A program made the position numbers and the translations under genes. A DNA stretch of 64,000 bases from Geomonas sp. RF6 (lineage in GTDB: Bacteria; Desulfobacterota; Desulfuromonadia; Geobacterales; Geobacteraceae), in contig NZ_CP087999.1 of the NCBI RefSeq assembly GCF_021044625.1, positions 2,548,501 through 2,612,500 of the forward strand, read 5' to 3'. Position 1 is the stretch's first letter. Each line of letters opens with the position of its first letter. The notes below the pieces were generated by a model. The model saw only the letters and a list, made by a program, of their open reading frames with translations, searched no databases and was not told the DNA's origin. Of the stretch, positions 1 to 9,344 are shown piece after piece.

Positions 1-861
1 CCTACCACCATCGACTACGAGCTCATCCTCGTGGACGACGGCTCTGCGGACAATTCCTTCGCGCAGCTGAAGCTCCTCGCCGCGAAGGACAAGCGGGTAA
101 AAGTCATCCGCTTCCGCCGCAACTTCGGCCAGACCGCCGCCATGTCCGCTGGCTTCGACTGCGCCACCGGCCACGTCGTCGTCCCCATGGATGGTGACCT
201 GCAGAACGACCCCCTGGACATCCCGCTGCTCCTCGACCGGATGCACGACGGCTTCGACGTCGTCTCGGGGTGGCGCAAGGACCGCAAGGATACCTTCATC
301 AACCGCAGGCTGCCGTCGATCCTCGCCAACGGCTTCATCTCGCACATGACCGGCGTGCACCTGCACGACTACGGCTGCACCCTGAAGGCGTACCGCCGGG
401 AGGTGCTGGAGGACGTGAACCTCTACGGCGAGATGCACCGATTTGTCCCGGCCCTCGCCCACCAGGTCGGCGCAAAGGTCACCGAGATGCCGGTGCGCCA
501 CCACGAGCGCCTGCACGGCCAGAGCAAGTACGGCATCTCCCGCACCACCCGCGTCATTCTCGATCTCCTGACGGTCAAGTTTCTCCTCTCCTACTCGACG
601 AAGCCGATCCAGCTCTTCGGCCGGTGGGGGATCTACACGTTCGGCGCGGGCTTTGCCACGGGCCTCGTGACGATGTACATGAAGTTTTTCGAGCACGTAA
701 ATATGAACCGCAACCCGCTCCTCATCCTCACCGCCTTCCTCCTCTTCATGGGGGTGCAGTTCCTGGTGCTCGGACTCCTGGGGGAGCTCACCGCGCGCAC
801 CTACTACGAGGCGCAGGGGAAGCAGATCTACAACGTGAAGGAAAAGATCAACTTTGTCTGA
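1..861 (+). CDS. GT2 polyprenyl-phosphate glycosyltransferase (5' partial)
   Basis: This gene is cut by the left window edge; the reading frame is open from base 1 and 286 residues are visible. The protein is a family-2 glycosyltransferase of the GtrB/ArnC/DPM1 type, which moves a sugar from a nucleotide sugar to undecaprenyl phosphate at the inner membrane. Visible motifs are LVDDGSADNS near the start and DGDLQNDP, the metal/nucleotide-binding acidic motif, about 50 residues later. The last ~85 residues hold two hydrophobic segments separated by a short polar loop, typical of the two-helix membrane anchor of this subgroup. The next glycosyltransferase overlaps its stop by 8 bp, so the two are translated together. 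The sugar is not predictable. Confidence 0.88.
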   Translation, partial: PTTIDYELILVDDGSADNSFAQLKLLAAKDKRVKVIRFRRNFGQTAAMSAGFDCATGHVVVPMDGDLQNDPLDIPLLLDRMHDGFDVVSGWRKDRKDTFINRRLPSILANGFISHMTGVHLHDYGCTLKAYRREVLEDVNLYGEMHRFVPALAHQVGAKVTEMPVRHHERLHGQSKYGISRTTRVILDLLTVKFLLSYSTKPIQLFGRWGIYTFGAGFATGLVTMYMKFFEHVNMNRNPLLILTAFLLFMGVQFLVLGLLGELTARTYYEAQGKQIYNVKEKINFV

Positions 862-2029
862 GTCCGCGCTGCGCGTCCTGGTGCTGGCACCGACCCCCTT
901 CTTTGCGGATCGCGGCTGTCATGTGCGCATCCTGGAGGAGGCGCGCGCAGCAATCGGCTGCGGAGTGGAGTTGCGCCTGGTCACCTACCACATCGGGCGC
1001 GACATCCCGGGGATCCCTACGGAACGCATCCCGCAGATCCCCTGGTACCGCAAGCTCGCGGCGGGGCCGTCGTGGCACAAGCCGTACCTCGACATCCTCC
1101 TCCTTTTGAAGGCGCTGAAGGTCGCGCGCTCCTTCCGTCCGCACCTCATCCACGCGCATATCCACGAAGGCGCCTTCATCGGGATCTTCCTGAAGAAGAT
1201 CCTGCGGATCCCCCTCGTCTTCGACTGCCAGGGGAGCCTTACCGCAGAGATCGTCGACCACGGTTTTGTGAAGGAAGGGTCGCTCCTGCAGCGCTTCTTC
1301 TCCTTCCTGGAGCGCCGCATCGACCACGGCGCCGACTACGTGATCACCAGCTCGACCCCGACAGCCAGGCTCCTGGCAAAGGGAGGGGTGGGGCCGGACC
1401 GGCTGCAACCGCTCCTGGACGGCGTCGACACCGACACTTTCGCACCGCAGCCGAAGGAGATCGTGAGAAAGAGGCTTTCCCTCCCTGACGACCGTCCAAT
1501 CGTTTCGTATCTCGGGGTGCTGAGCGTGTACCAGGGTGTCGACCTCCTGCTGGAGGCGGCGGCGCTCTTGAAGCAGGCGGGGGCGAAGATTCATTTTCTC
1601 ATCATGGGCTTTCCGGAAGGTGGATACCCCGCGAAGGCGGACTCGCTGGGGGTCGCCGACATGGTAACCTTTACTGGAAGGGTCCCCTACGACGAAGCGC
1701 CCCTCTATCTGTGCGCCGGTGACATCGCCGTTTCCGCAAAGGTCTCCCTCACCGAGGCGAACGGGAAGCTCTTCAACTACATGGCGTGCGGGCTCCCCAC
1801 GGTCGTTTTCGACACCCCGGTGAACCGGGAGATTCTGGGGGACGCGGCGCTCTACGCGCGGCTCGGGGATGCGGCGGAACTCGCGGGGGCGATCGGGAGG
1901 CTTGCCGGCGACCGGGAGCTGCGAGCCGAGCTGGGTGAGCTGGCCCGGGAAAAGGCCATAGCCGAGCACTCGTGGCAGGCCCGCGGGCGCGAGCTGGTGG
2001 CGGTATACCGGAAGACATTGCAGCGGTAG
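854..2029 (+). CDS. GT4 family glycosyltransferase
   Basis: A GT-B fold retaining glycosyltransferase of 391 aa. The N-terminal domain opens with a Rossmann strand (ALRVLVLAPTPFFADRG), and the C-terminal donor-binding domain has the conserved region ANGKLFNYMACGLPTVVFD, corresponding to the E-x7-E/PxxxxE area of GT4 enzymes. The start is a TTG lying inside the end of the preceding GT2 gene (8-bp overlap); this is the only start that keeps the N-terminal strand. It should act in the cytoplasm on a lipid-linked glycan begun by the upstream enzyme. Donor and acceptor cannot be read from sequence. Confidence 0.88.
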   Translation: MSESALRVLVLAPTPFFADRGCHVRILEEARAAIGCGVELRLVTYHIGRDIPGIPTERIPQIPWYRKLAAGPSWHKPYLDILLLLKALKVARSFRPHLIHAHIHEGAFIGIFLKKILRIPLVFDCQGSLTAEIVDHGFVKEGSLLQRFFSFLERRIDHGADYVITSSTPTARLLAKGGVGPDRLQPLLDGVDTDTFAPQPKEIVRKRLSLPDDRPIVSYLGVLSVYQGVDLLLEAAALLKQAGAKIHFLIMGFPEGGYPAKADSLGVADMVTFTGRVPYDEAPLYLCAGDIAVSAKVSLTEANGKLFNYMACGLPTVVFDTPVNREILGDAALYARLGDAAELAGAIGRLAGDRELRAELGELAREKAIAEHSWQARGRELVAVYRKTLQR

Positions 2030-2040
2030 GGTGGTGGGGA

Positions 2041-2580
2041 ATGATTCTTGTCGTTTCCGCATATCCTGACGAGTCCATCGAGGCCGACGGCGCGATGGAG
2101 CGAATCGCCATCGTGGACATGGTCCTTGCCGGCCACAGCAGGGCGTACCTCGACATCAGCCTCAAGGGGCACATCTTCCCCGAATGGGAGGAGGTCAGCC
2201 CCGGCGTCATCGTGCACCGGGTGAACCTCTTCCTCCATTTCTGGTACATTCTCTCCATCGCCGCAAAGGCCTCCATGGTGTACGTGCACAGCGTGCCAAA
2301 CGCGCTGCGGGTGCTCCCTCTCTATCTCTCCTTCCCCATCGTCACCGATCTCTCCCTCACCGGCGGCGCAGCCGACGGCGGTCCTCTCTGGAAACTGGCC
2401 CAGCTGGTAGCGCATCACAAGAGCAAGGCGCTCGTACTGGATGTAGGTGCAGAGGTCCCCCGCGTCGCCGGTCTGCGGATGTTCAGGGCGGCCGAGCCCG
2501 CCAGCAAGGAATCGAAGGCCCTAGCCGCGTTTGTCACGAAAGACGAGCCCGAAGTAAAGCCCGCCCACCCGGTGCGGTAG
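2041..2580 (+). CDS. Hypothetical protein, truncated GT4-like N-terminal domain
   Basis: A 179-aa protein starting at ATG 2041, 11 bp after the GT4 stop and behind a GGTGGTGGGG ribosome site. It begins with a strand resembling the N-terminal Rossmann strand of GT-B enzymes (MILVVSAYPDESIEADGAM), and MVYVHSVPNA fits the usual 'DvvHvHs' position. No C-terminal donor-binding domain follows; the last ~60 residues are polar and low in complexity. It is either a shortened glycosyltransferase remnant or an accessory protein. I do not recognise it firmly. It is the last gene of the left glycosyltransferase operon. Confidence 0.6.
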   Translation: MILVVSAYPDESIEADGAMERIAIVDMVLAGHSRAYLDISLKGHIFPEWEEVSPGVIVHRVNLFLHFWYILSIAAKASMVYVHSVPNALRVLPLYLSFPIVTDLSLTGGAADGGPLWKLAQLVAHHKSKALVLDVGAEVPRVAGLRMFRAAEPASKESKALAAFVTKDEPEVKPAHPVR

Positions 2581-3548
2581 AAACGACTCGAACACCCACC
2601 GCAAAGCCGCACCAGTGTACACTGCTTTTGTTTTATCCGCAGATTACACAGATTCGCGCAGATTATTATCTCGCACGTTCAACGGACCCTGTCATGTTGT
2701 AACAGCGACGGATGGGCAACGGATCCAACGATTACTGCAGGAGCGATTGGAAAGATCAGGTTTTTAAGGGTGGCAAGAAAAATCCGCAAAGTAGGCACAA
2801 GGGATAAGGCACCTGCACGGGAATCAAAAGCTAAAACATGAACACCCACCGCAAAGCCGCAAAGGGCGCAAAGGAAAATCCGCAAAGAAACCCGCCGTCG
2901 CGTGGGCGGACCGCGGTGGTCTTTTTGGGTGCACACTGGTTCAGCCGGCAATGACATGTAGTGGGAAGGACTAACGAGGCTATAGCGTTCCATGCGAAGG
3001 TTCATTCCGGAATTCGGTGGAGCGTGGGTACATTGCCACGAAGCACTGCAGGAGGCCTAACGTCCCCCCCTTTGCGAAGGGGGGACAGGGGGGATTTGCC
3101 CTTCTAGGCACTTCTCCTTAACCCCGGATGAAGCACACCTTCAGGATCATCCTTCCTTTGCGCGCAGTTCTTTGCGTCCTTTGCGTCTTTGCGGTGGGTG
3201 TTCAAAAGGCGGAGGCGATTCCAACCAAGCCTAAACTCGGAGCACCCACCGCAAAGTCGCAAAGACCGCAAAGGAAAATCCGCAAAGTAGGCTTCCAGGG
3301 GAAAAAGTGATGTCTGCGCAGGTCCGCTGATCGCTGATGTATTCTTGATCAGTGCAGGGGAGGTGAAGATCACACCGTTCGAGGAATCCGAACAAAAGCC
3401 CCCTCAGACCTGACCTTCCTTTGCGCGCAGTTCTTTGCGTCCTTTGCGCCTTTGCGGTGGGTGTTCAGCCTTTTTTGCGTTGGGTGTACCGCCGTTTTGT
3501 CTACATTTTTAATTGATTCCTGAGATCGATTATTGTAGTGTTCAGCGA
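2581..3548. repeat. Repeat-rich intergenic region
   Basis: No convincing gene in 968 bp. It carries four copies of a GCAAAG-rich unit beginning CACCCACCGCAAAG. Two are forward (2841-2888 and 3241-3288) and two inverted (3153-3203 and 3416-3468). A partial copy lies near 2590. At 3002-3100 is a module containing TACATTGCCACGAAGCACTG followed by the palindromic arm CCCCCCTTTGCGAAGGGGGG and CAGGGGGGATTT. Near 2640 is a CGCAGATTACACAGATT-type repeat. Short ORFs here are translations of the repeats. Confidence 0.8.
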
Positions 3549-4163
3549 ATGAACGCTGACGATGAAAAGGTCCTTGATAGCTACCGATTTTTCCTGCTTC
3601 TGTCAGAGATCTCGGGGGAAGAGCAGCTCTCCCAGAGGGAACTGGCGAAGCGGCTCGGCATCGCGCTGGGACTCGTCAACTCCTACCTGAAAAACCTCGT
3701 GGCCAAAGGGTACGTCCGCGTCGCCAACTTCCCGAAAAACCGCTACGCCTACCTCCTCACGCCGAAAGGCTTCGCCGAAAAAAGCCGTCTCGCCTACCAG
3801 CACCTGAGCTACTTCTCCGGCCTGTACACCGTTGCGCGCCAGGACTACCTGCGCCTCTTCCGCCGCCTCGCCGCGGACGGAACGCGCCGCGTCGCCTTTT
3901 GCGGAGTTGACGAGACCGCCGAGATCGCCTACCTCTCGCTAAAGGAAGTCGGACTGGAACTGGAGCTGGTGATGGACCAGTGCGGCGCGGGGCAGCTCTT
4001 TTTCGAGCAGCCGGTGCTCGCGCCTGGGGAAGGTCTCGCCGCGGCGCCGGGAAAGATAGTTATAACCTCTCTCAAGCGCGGCGATGCACTGCGCGAGGAG
4101 TTGTTGCGACTGGGAGTTGAGCCGGCCGCCATCTATGACGCCTCGGCGGCAGTGGCAGAGTAG
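3549..4163 (+). CDS. Winged-helix (MarR-like) transcriptional regulator with Rossmann-like C-terminus
   Basis: A 204-aa protein. Residues ~10-85 form a winged helix: LSQRELAKRLGIALGLVNSY is the helix-turn-helix and YAYLLTPKGFAEKSRL the wing and following helix. Residues ~105-200 (RRVAFCGVDETAEIAYLSL onward) look like a Rossmann-type domain, as in CoA/NAD-binding regions beside some EPS-associated MarR proteins. ATG 3549 is chosen over a TTG 36 bp upstream because it removes a poorly conserved-looking lead-in. It sits at the head of the polysaccharide locus on the same strand, so it may control that locus. The function of the C-terminal domain is inference. Confidence 0.75.
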   Translation: MNADDEKVLDSYRFFLLLSEISGEEQLSQRELAKRLGIALGLVNSYLKNLVAKGYVRVANFPKNRYAYLLTPKGFAEKSRLAYQHLSYFSGLYTVARQDYLRLFRRLAADGTRRVAFCGVDETAEIAYLSLKEVGLELELVMDQCGAGQLFFEQPVLAPGEGLAAAPGKIVITSLKRGDALREELLRLGVEPAAIYDASAAVAE

Positions 4164-4255
4164 GAGAAGAAAATAAGCCAGGGCCTTGCTTTTCTTTGCG
4201 TCCTTTGCGTCTTTGCGGTTCAAATATGTTTTTCGATTTCGAAGGAGAGGATGTC
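4164..4255. repeat. GCAAAG-type repeat, single inverted copy
   Basis: Short spacer holding one inverted copy of the GCAAAG-family repeat (4191-4221, TTCTTTGCGTCCTTTGCGTC). The ribosome-binding site GGAGAGG for the next gene follows. Confidence 0.6.
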
Positions 4256-4681
4256 ATGAGTAGTGAAATGAGTTTCAAAGGGGAATTTGGTGCAGCAGAA
4301 ATAAAGGCGACGCTGAAGCCGATTTTTGAGAAGGCAGGGGAGAGGGTTGTTGCCAGCTACCTGTACGGCTCGCAGGCCACCGGCAAGGCCGATGCGACGA
4401 GCGACATCAACGTCGCGGTCCTGCTCCATCCGGAAGCGTGGGAAGCGGGGCACGACCCGCGTCACGAGATTCACCTCGAATGCTGCAAGGCGCTGGACAG
4501 GAAGGATGTGGATCTGGTGGTGCTGAACGGCACCGGCGACCTTCTCCTTCTGGAAGAGATCACCAACAGGGGCATCGTCCTCCACGACCACAACCCCGCC
4601 TTCCGCGCAGAATTCGAGGCAAAGGTGCTGCACGACTTCCTCGACTGCAGGGGGCACAAAGTCAATACGTTGTGGGATTAG
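4256..4681 (+). CDS. MNT-type nucleotidyltransferase domain protein
   Basis: A 141-aa minimal nucleotidyltransferase of the kind found as antitoxin in MNT-HEPN pairs. The start ATG 4256 follows GGAGAGG. The signature GSQATGKADATSDINVAV is present at about residues 38-55. The canonical motif is GS-x(9-10)-D-x-D; here the second acidic residue of the pair is Asn (SDIN). A third acidic candidate lies in DVDLVVLN. No HEPN toxin partner is encoded next to it: the following gene is a flippase. It is therefore an orphan whose catalytic competence is uncertain, either a degenerate antitoxin or a repurposed nucleotidyltransferase. Confidence 0.75.
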   Translation: MSSEMSFKGEFGAAEIKATLKPIFEKAGERVVASYLYGSQATGKADATSDINVAVLLHPEAWEAGHDPRHEIHLECCKALDRKDVDLVVLNGTGDLLLLEEITNRGIVLHDHNPAFRAEFEAKVLHDFLDCRGHKVNTLWD

Positions 4682-4831
4682 GTGACGCGCTTTAGGTACA
4701 GGCTTCAGGTTACTCTTCGGAGGATGACCCGGTGCTGGTAGATGTGAAAGGGATGTATAGCAGGGACGCTGCTGAGGCTGCCGGAATTGGTCTATGTCCG
4801 CTCTGAAGCAAGCCTCAGCACCGGAGAAAAT

Positions 4832-6214
4832 GTGAACGAGGAACAGAAAGCTTGTGTCGAGACGGATGGCGGAGCAGCGTCCGACCGGATGTGGGTCCGT
4901 TATCTTCCACTTTTCCTGCGCAAGCGATTCCAGAGTCGACACGTCTTTCAGGAGGCGGTGGAGAATAGCGGGTGGCTCGTGGGTGACAAGCTCCTGCGGA
5001 TGGGGATAGGCCTTCTTGTCGGCGTATGGGTTGCTCGCTATCTCGGGCCCGCGCAGTTCGGAATCATGAGCTACGCAGGATCCGTAGCAGGGCTTGCTGG
5101 TGCTATTGCCGGTCTCGGCATCGACAGCATAGTCATCCGCGACCTCGTGAGGTATCCGGAAAGGAGCGATGAGTTCCTCGGTACAGCATTTGTGTTGCGC
5201 TTTTTCTCTGGGCTTGTCTGCTACCTTGTGATGTTGGGCATTGTCATCGCCATCAAGCCGGGGGAGACGCTGACCCATGTCATCGTGGCGATAATAGGCT
5301 GGACCCTCACCATCGGCGCCTTCGACACCGCGGACCTTTGGTTCCAGTCGAAGGTGATGTCGAAGTACGTGGTCTATGCCAGGAGCGCAGGATTTCTCAT
5401 CTCCGCGCTAGTCAGGCTCGTCCTGATTTTCGCCAAAGCCTCCCTCGTCGCATTCGCGGTTACCAACCTTGTAGAAATTGGCATCGGCGCCATCGCCTTG
5501 CTCTATGCCTACTACCGGAAGAACGGCTGTCTCAGGAGGTGGAAGGCAAGGCTTCCCCTGGCGAAGGAACTGGTGCACAGCGGGTGGCCCGTCCTTCTGG
5601 GTGGGATAGTCTCCATGATTTGCCTCCGCGTCGACCAAGTGATACTGGGGCAGATCAGCAACCCTAAAGAACTCGGAGTATATGCGGCGGCCGTGAGGGT
5701 AGCGGAGCTTTGGTTTTTTCTCCCTTCCGCTATCATCGCGTCGGTCTTTCCGAACATCATCAAGGCAAAAGAGGTAGACGAGGAGGAGTTTTACAAGAGG
5801 CTGCAAAAGCTCTTCAACTTTCTCGCCTTCGCCGGGTACGCAGTTGCAATCCCGGTGACCTTCCTCGGGCCATTCGTGATCAACCTGCTGTACGGCAAGG
5901 CGTACTCAGGCGCCGCGCCAATGCTCATCATTCTCATTTGGAGCGACCTCTTCATCAACCTGGCCATGGCACGCGGTGCGTACCTCTTCGCCATGAACTG
6001 GACATGGATACTCCTGGGTGTGAATGCGGTCGCTGCCGTGGTGAACATAGCGCTCAACCTGGTCCTCATCCCGCACTACGGCGGGACCGGGGCAGCTGTC
6101 GCCTCACTTCTCTCGTACTGGGTGTCGGCTCATGGTGTGTGCTTCCTGATAAAGCCACTCCGCAGGGGCGGGCAAATGATGACACGGGCACTTTTGTGGC
6201 CCAAATTCTGGTAA
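4832..6214 (+). CDS. Wzx-type oligosaccharide flippase (MOP superfamily)
   Basis: A polytopic membrane protein of 460 aa with about 12-14 hydrophobic segments starting at [20 protein letters not shown], matching polysaccharide biosynthesis/RfbX-like flippases. These translocate undecaprenyl-PP-linked repeat units across the inner membrane. The GTG at 4832 is preferred because GGAG sits 6 nt upstream; a TTG at 4787 would add 15 residues but lacks a good site. It heads a run of polysaccharide genes on the same strand. No Wzy-like polymerase was recognised nearby, so the glycan may be unpolymerised, or the polymerase may lie elsewhere. Confidence 0.88.
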   Translation: MNEEQKACVETDGGAASDRMWVRYLPLFLRKRFQSRHVFQEAVENSGWLVGDKLLRMGIGLLVGVWVARYLGPAQFGIMSYAGSVAGLAGAIAGLGIDSIVIRDLVRYPERSDEFLGTAFVLRFFSGLVCYLVMLGIVIAIKPGETLTHVIVAIIGWTLTIGAFDTADLWFQSKVMSKYVVYARSAGFLISALVRLVLIFAKASLVAFAVTNLVEIGIGAIALLYAYYRKNGCLRRWKARLPLAKELVHSGWPVLLGGIVSMICLRVDQVILGQISNPKELGVYAAAVRVAELWFFLPSAIIASVFPNIIKAKEVDEEEFYKRLQKLFNFLAFAGYAVAIPVTFLGPFVINLLYGKAYSGAAPMLIILIWSDLFINLAMARGAYLFAMNWTWILLGVNAVAAVVNIALNLVLIPHYGGTGAAVASLLSYWVSAHGVCFLIKPLRRGGQMMTRALLWPKFW

Positions 6215-6233
6215 GCCTGCCAAAGGATGTGCT

Positions 6234-6887
6234 ATGACCGGGACGAGACCTAAATTAGTCGTATGGGGCGCTTCAGGTCATGCGCGCGTCGTCGCTGACA
6301 TAGTTAGACTGGAGCGCCGCTTCACCCTTGAAGGCTTCATTGACAACATTGAGCCGCAGCCACGGCAGTTTCTGGGGCTGCCCGTTTTTACCGGCACCCG
6401 CATAGTGCAAACCCTCAAGGAGCGCGGTGTGACGCACGTCATCTTCGGGTTCGGCAACTGCTCAGCACGCCTCAAGCTATCGGCGGAAATGCGTGAGGCA
6501 GGCTTCTCAATCGCCACCGCAGTCCACCCGCAAGCTGTAGTGGCCGCTGACGCAGTGGTAGGGGAAGGGACGGTCATCGCAGCAGGGGCGGTAGTTAATT
6601 CAGGCTCCAACGTTGGCGAGAATGTCATCGTCAACACTCGTGCGAGTGTCGACCACGACTGCGTGATAGCCGACGGAGCGCATATCTGTCCTGGAGTTAC
6701 TCTTGGCGGTTGGGTAGTGATCGGCAGGGCCGCGTGGGTGGGAATCGGATCGACTGTTAAGGATAGAGTAACGATCGGTGCCGGCGCCTTGGTCGGCGCC
6801 GGTTCTGTCGTGCTGCGCGACGTCCCGGACGGGGTCGTTGCCTACGGCGTTCCCGCCCGAATACATAGTGAGGCAGAAGGACTGTGA
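6234..6887 (+). CDS. NeuD/PglD-family sugar O/N-acyltransferase
   Basis: A 217-aa protein with an N-terminal Rossmann-like domain ([18 protein letters not shown]) and a C-terminal left-handed beta-helix made of hexapeptide repeats from about residue 90 on (for example [20 protein letters not shown]). [19 protein letters not shown] holds the conserved His of PglD/NeuD enzymes, which acetylate amino- or hydroxyl-sugars using acetyl-CoA. The adjoining aminotransferase (1-bp overlap) suggests that its substrate is the amino group made by that enzyme. Confidence 0.88.
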   Translation: MTGTRPKLVVWGASGHARVVADIVRLERRFTLEGFIDNIEPQPRQFLGLPVFTGTRIVQTLKERGVTHVIFGFGNCSARLKLSAEMREAGFSIATAVHPQAVVAADAVVGEGTVIAAGAVVNSGSNVGENVIVNTRASVDHDCVIADGAHICPGVTLGGWVVIGRAAWVGIGSTVKDRVTIGAGALVGAGSVVLRDVPDGVVAYGVPARIHSEAEGL

Positions 6888-8056
6888 TGAAAGAAGAAGA
6901 GAAAATTAGCGTTTCTCCCGTTACCCCTACTTTCCCCGAAAAACTCCATGTGGGGCGTCCAAACCTCGGCGACCGTGACCGTTTTCTCGCCCGTGTCGGC
7001 GACATGTTCGATCGCAACTGGCTCACGAACAATGGCCCTTTAGTGCAGGAACTCGAGCAGAAGCTCGCGGAGATGCTCGGGGTGCGCCACTGCATCGCGT
7101 TGTGCAATGCCACGATTGCGCTGGAGATAACGGCTCGAGCCCTGGGGCTTCATGGAGAGGTAATCGTTCCCTCTTTCACGTTTGTCGCCACCGCTCACTC
7201 CCTGCAGTGGCAGGGAATAACTCCTGTCTTTGCGGACATTGACCGGAAGACGCAGACTCTCGATCCAGCTTCCGTTGAACGTATGATTACTCCGCGTACC
7301 ACTGGGATAATCGGGGTACATGTATGGGGTCGGCCTTGTCACGTCGAGGCACTCCAGGAAATAGCAGACCGCCGCAACCTCAAGCTGATTTATGATGCCG
7401 CACATGCTTTCGGCTGCTCCCACGGGGGAAAGATGATAGGCAGGTTCGGGAATGCTGAGGTTTTTAGCTTCCACGCGACGAAGTTTTTCAACACGTTTGA
7501 AGGTGGCGCCGTTACCACTAACGACGACGAACTTGCGGAAAAGATCCGCCTGATGAAGAACTTCGGGTTCTCCGGTTACGATAACGTCATCTACATTGGG
7601 ACCAATGGCAAGATGACTGAAATATGTGCTGCAATGGGCCTGACATGTCTGGAGAGCCTTGACAACGTCATTGAGATTAATCGTAGAAACTACAGAAGCT
7701 ACATCCAGGGCCTTGCCGGACTGCCAGGACTGCATCCGGTAGTCTACGATGAGGCGGAAAAGTGCAACTTTCAGTATATCGTCTTTGAGGTGGACGAGGC
7801 CGTCGCAGGAATAAGCAGGGATAAACTGGTGGAGGTGCTGCACTCCCACAACGTCATGGCCAGGCGATACTTCTATCCGGGATGTCACCGGATGGAGCCA
7901 TACCGCTCTTACTTCCCTCATTCACATCTGCTGCTGCCGAACACCGAGAGACTATCAGAGACGGTCATGTCACTGCCGAACGGAACGTCAGTAGGCGTCA
8001 CTGAAGTAGGCAAAATTTGTCAGATCATTAGACGGGCAATTCTCGGAAATGTCTAA
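6887..8056 (+). CDS. DegT/DnrJ/EryC1/StrS-family sugar aminotransferase
   Basis: A PLP-dependent aminotransferase of 389 aa that converts a nucleotide keto-sugar to an amino-sugar. Visible features are LTNNGPLVQELEQKLAEMLG near the N-terminus, the PLP phosphate region (CNATIALEITARALGL), IYDAAHAFG holding the pyridine-N Asp, and SFHATKFFNTFEGGA holding the Schiff-base Lys. ATG 6887 overlaps the previous stop (TGATG); a GTG one codon upstream is possible. With the NeuD-like gene it forms an aminosugar-making pair. The regioisomer cannot be assigned. Confidence 0.92.
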   Translation: MKEEEKISVSPVTPTFPEKLHVGRPNLGDRDRFLARVGDMFDRNWLTNNGPLVQELEQKLAEMLGVRHCIALCNATIALEITARALGLHGEVIVPSFTFVATAHSLQWQGITPVFADIDRKTQTLDPASVERMITPRTTGIIGVHVWGRPCHVEALQEIADRRNLKLIYDAAHAFGCSHGGKMIGRFGNAEVFSFHATKFFNTFEGGAVTTNDDELAEKIRLMKNFGFSGYDNVIYIGTNGKMTEICAAMGLTCLESLDNVIEINRRNYRSYIQGLAGLPGLHPVVYDEAEKCNFQYIVFEVDEAVAGISRDKLVEVLHSHNVMARRYFYPGCHRMEPYRSYFPHSHLLLPNTERLSETVMSLPNGTSVGVTEVGKICQIIRRAILGNV

Positions 8057-9344
8057 AAGAGCCACCTCCTATAATTCGCTGGGGCCTGCAGTACTCCTTG
8101 GAACATCGTCCAGCATATTCCCTCTTCACTTGGCGCGCTACTGGAGATCTTTAGGAATTGCTGTGGCCATCGTCACTCACGACCTCGATCAGGATGCCAT
8201 CACAGAAGATGGCATCCCCATCGTGAGCACGAGGCGGTTCCACTCCGCGATAGTAAGAGTATTGCTGAAGTTTTACCGTGTCCTGCACTGGGGCGAAATG
8301 CTCCTAGTCCGCCTTTACAAGCCCTACTACAGGCGGCGCACCGGGCGGAAGGAACCCGATCCGTGGGAACCGTATTTTGTAGAAAATGTCCTTAAATCGT
8401 TTGCCGCAGCAAAAGCAGCAAAAACACTACGGCCTCGTTTCGTCTTTGGACATGAGGCTGGCTGCTATGGATTGCCATCAGCATACTGCAAGGATGTTCC
8501 ATCCTTCCTCTTTCCGTGGGGGGCCGATGTATTTCTGTCTGCGGAAACCTCGCCCGTTTATTTCAGGCTAATCCGATACGCTCTGCACAATGTGGATCTT
8601 GTGCTTCCTTCTTCAGTTACAGCTGCTAAGCACATAACTGCTAGATTCGGGGTGGCCAGCGACAAAGTTATCCCCGTCTCCTGGGGCGCGGACTTCTCTC
8701 TATTCCAAAGAGCCTCGGCACAAAATCGTAGGCATATCTTGGAGCGATTCTCCATCCCGTCCGACGCCTTTGTCATCTGCAATCCCCGTAGGTTTCGCCC
8801 TGCTTGGGGCTGTTTCGCAGCTCTGGATGCTTTTATGGCCCTGGCAGAGGAGCGGGCAGACCTCCATTTTGTCATGGTCGGTGGTGCCGGGACTGAGGCG
8901 CATGTAGAGAGTGCACTGCTGGCAATAGAGCAGAGAGGACTGCTAAGCCGGTTTACGATTCTGCAAGAAGATATCCCTATAACAGTATTTGCCGACCTTA
9001 TGTCCATTGCGGATGTATTCGTATCGTTACTGGGGCGGGGTGATATGCGCTCCTCGAGTGTTTTGCAGGCTGCTGCTGCTGGAGCTGTACCAGTCATAGT
9101 AGACAATCCTGAGTATCAGGAAATGACTCGGTGTGGGTTTATGGCCCGCCTGATAAGCAGCGCAGATCCTGTGAAAATTGCCGACGCAGTGAAGTCGTAT
9201 CTGCATGACCCTGACTACCTCCATGCGACGAGGGAAACGAACTACGAGTATCTGCAGAAGAATGAAGACGCTCGGACTCAGATGGCACATATGCTGGATC
9301 TAATACAGACGGTATGTCTTGAGTACGAGCGAGGATGCGCATGA
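8049..9344 (+). CDS. GT4-like glycosyltransferase
   Basis: A 431-aa GT-B type enzyme. The N-terminal half has a Rossmann start (PAVLLGTSSSIFPLHLARYW). SFLFPWGADVF and KVIPVSWGADFSLFQ are typical of the interdomain region of GT4 enzymes. The C-terminal half includes RSSSVLQAAAAGAVPVIVDN at the donor-binding site. Its start overlaps the aminotransferase stop by 8 bp, placing it in the same operon. It may add or extend the aminosugar made by the upstream genes; donor and acceptor are unknown. Confidence 0.85.
   Translation: MSKRATSYNSLGPAVLLGTSSSIFPLHLARYWRSLGIAVAIVTHDLDQDAITEDGIPIVSTRRFHSAIVRVLLKFYRVLHWGEMLLVRLYKPYYRRRTGRKEPDPWEPYFVENVLKSFAAAKAAKTLRPRFVFGHEAGCYGLPSAYCKDVPSFLFPWGADVFLSAETSPVYFRLIRYALHNVDLVLPSSVTAAKHITARFGVASDKVIPVSWGADFSLFQRASAQNRRHILERFSIPSDAFVICNPRRFRPAWGCFAALDAFMALAEERADLHFVMVGGAGTEAHVESALLAIEQRGLLSRFTILQEDIPITVFADLMSIADVFVSLLGRGDMRSSSVLQAAAAGAVPVIVDNPEYQEMTRCGFMARLISSADPVKIADAVKSYLHDPDYLHATRETNYEYLQKNEDARTQMAHMLDLIQTVCLEYERGCA

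Noticed and set aside
4220..5278. Minus-strand ORF across the MNT and flippase genes.
   Set aside because: Covers two oppositely oriented genes with clear families; no domain or ribosome site.
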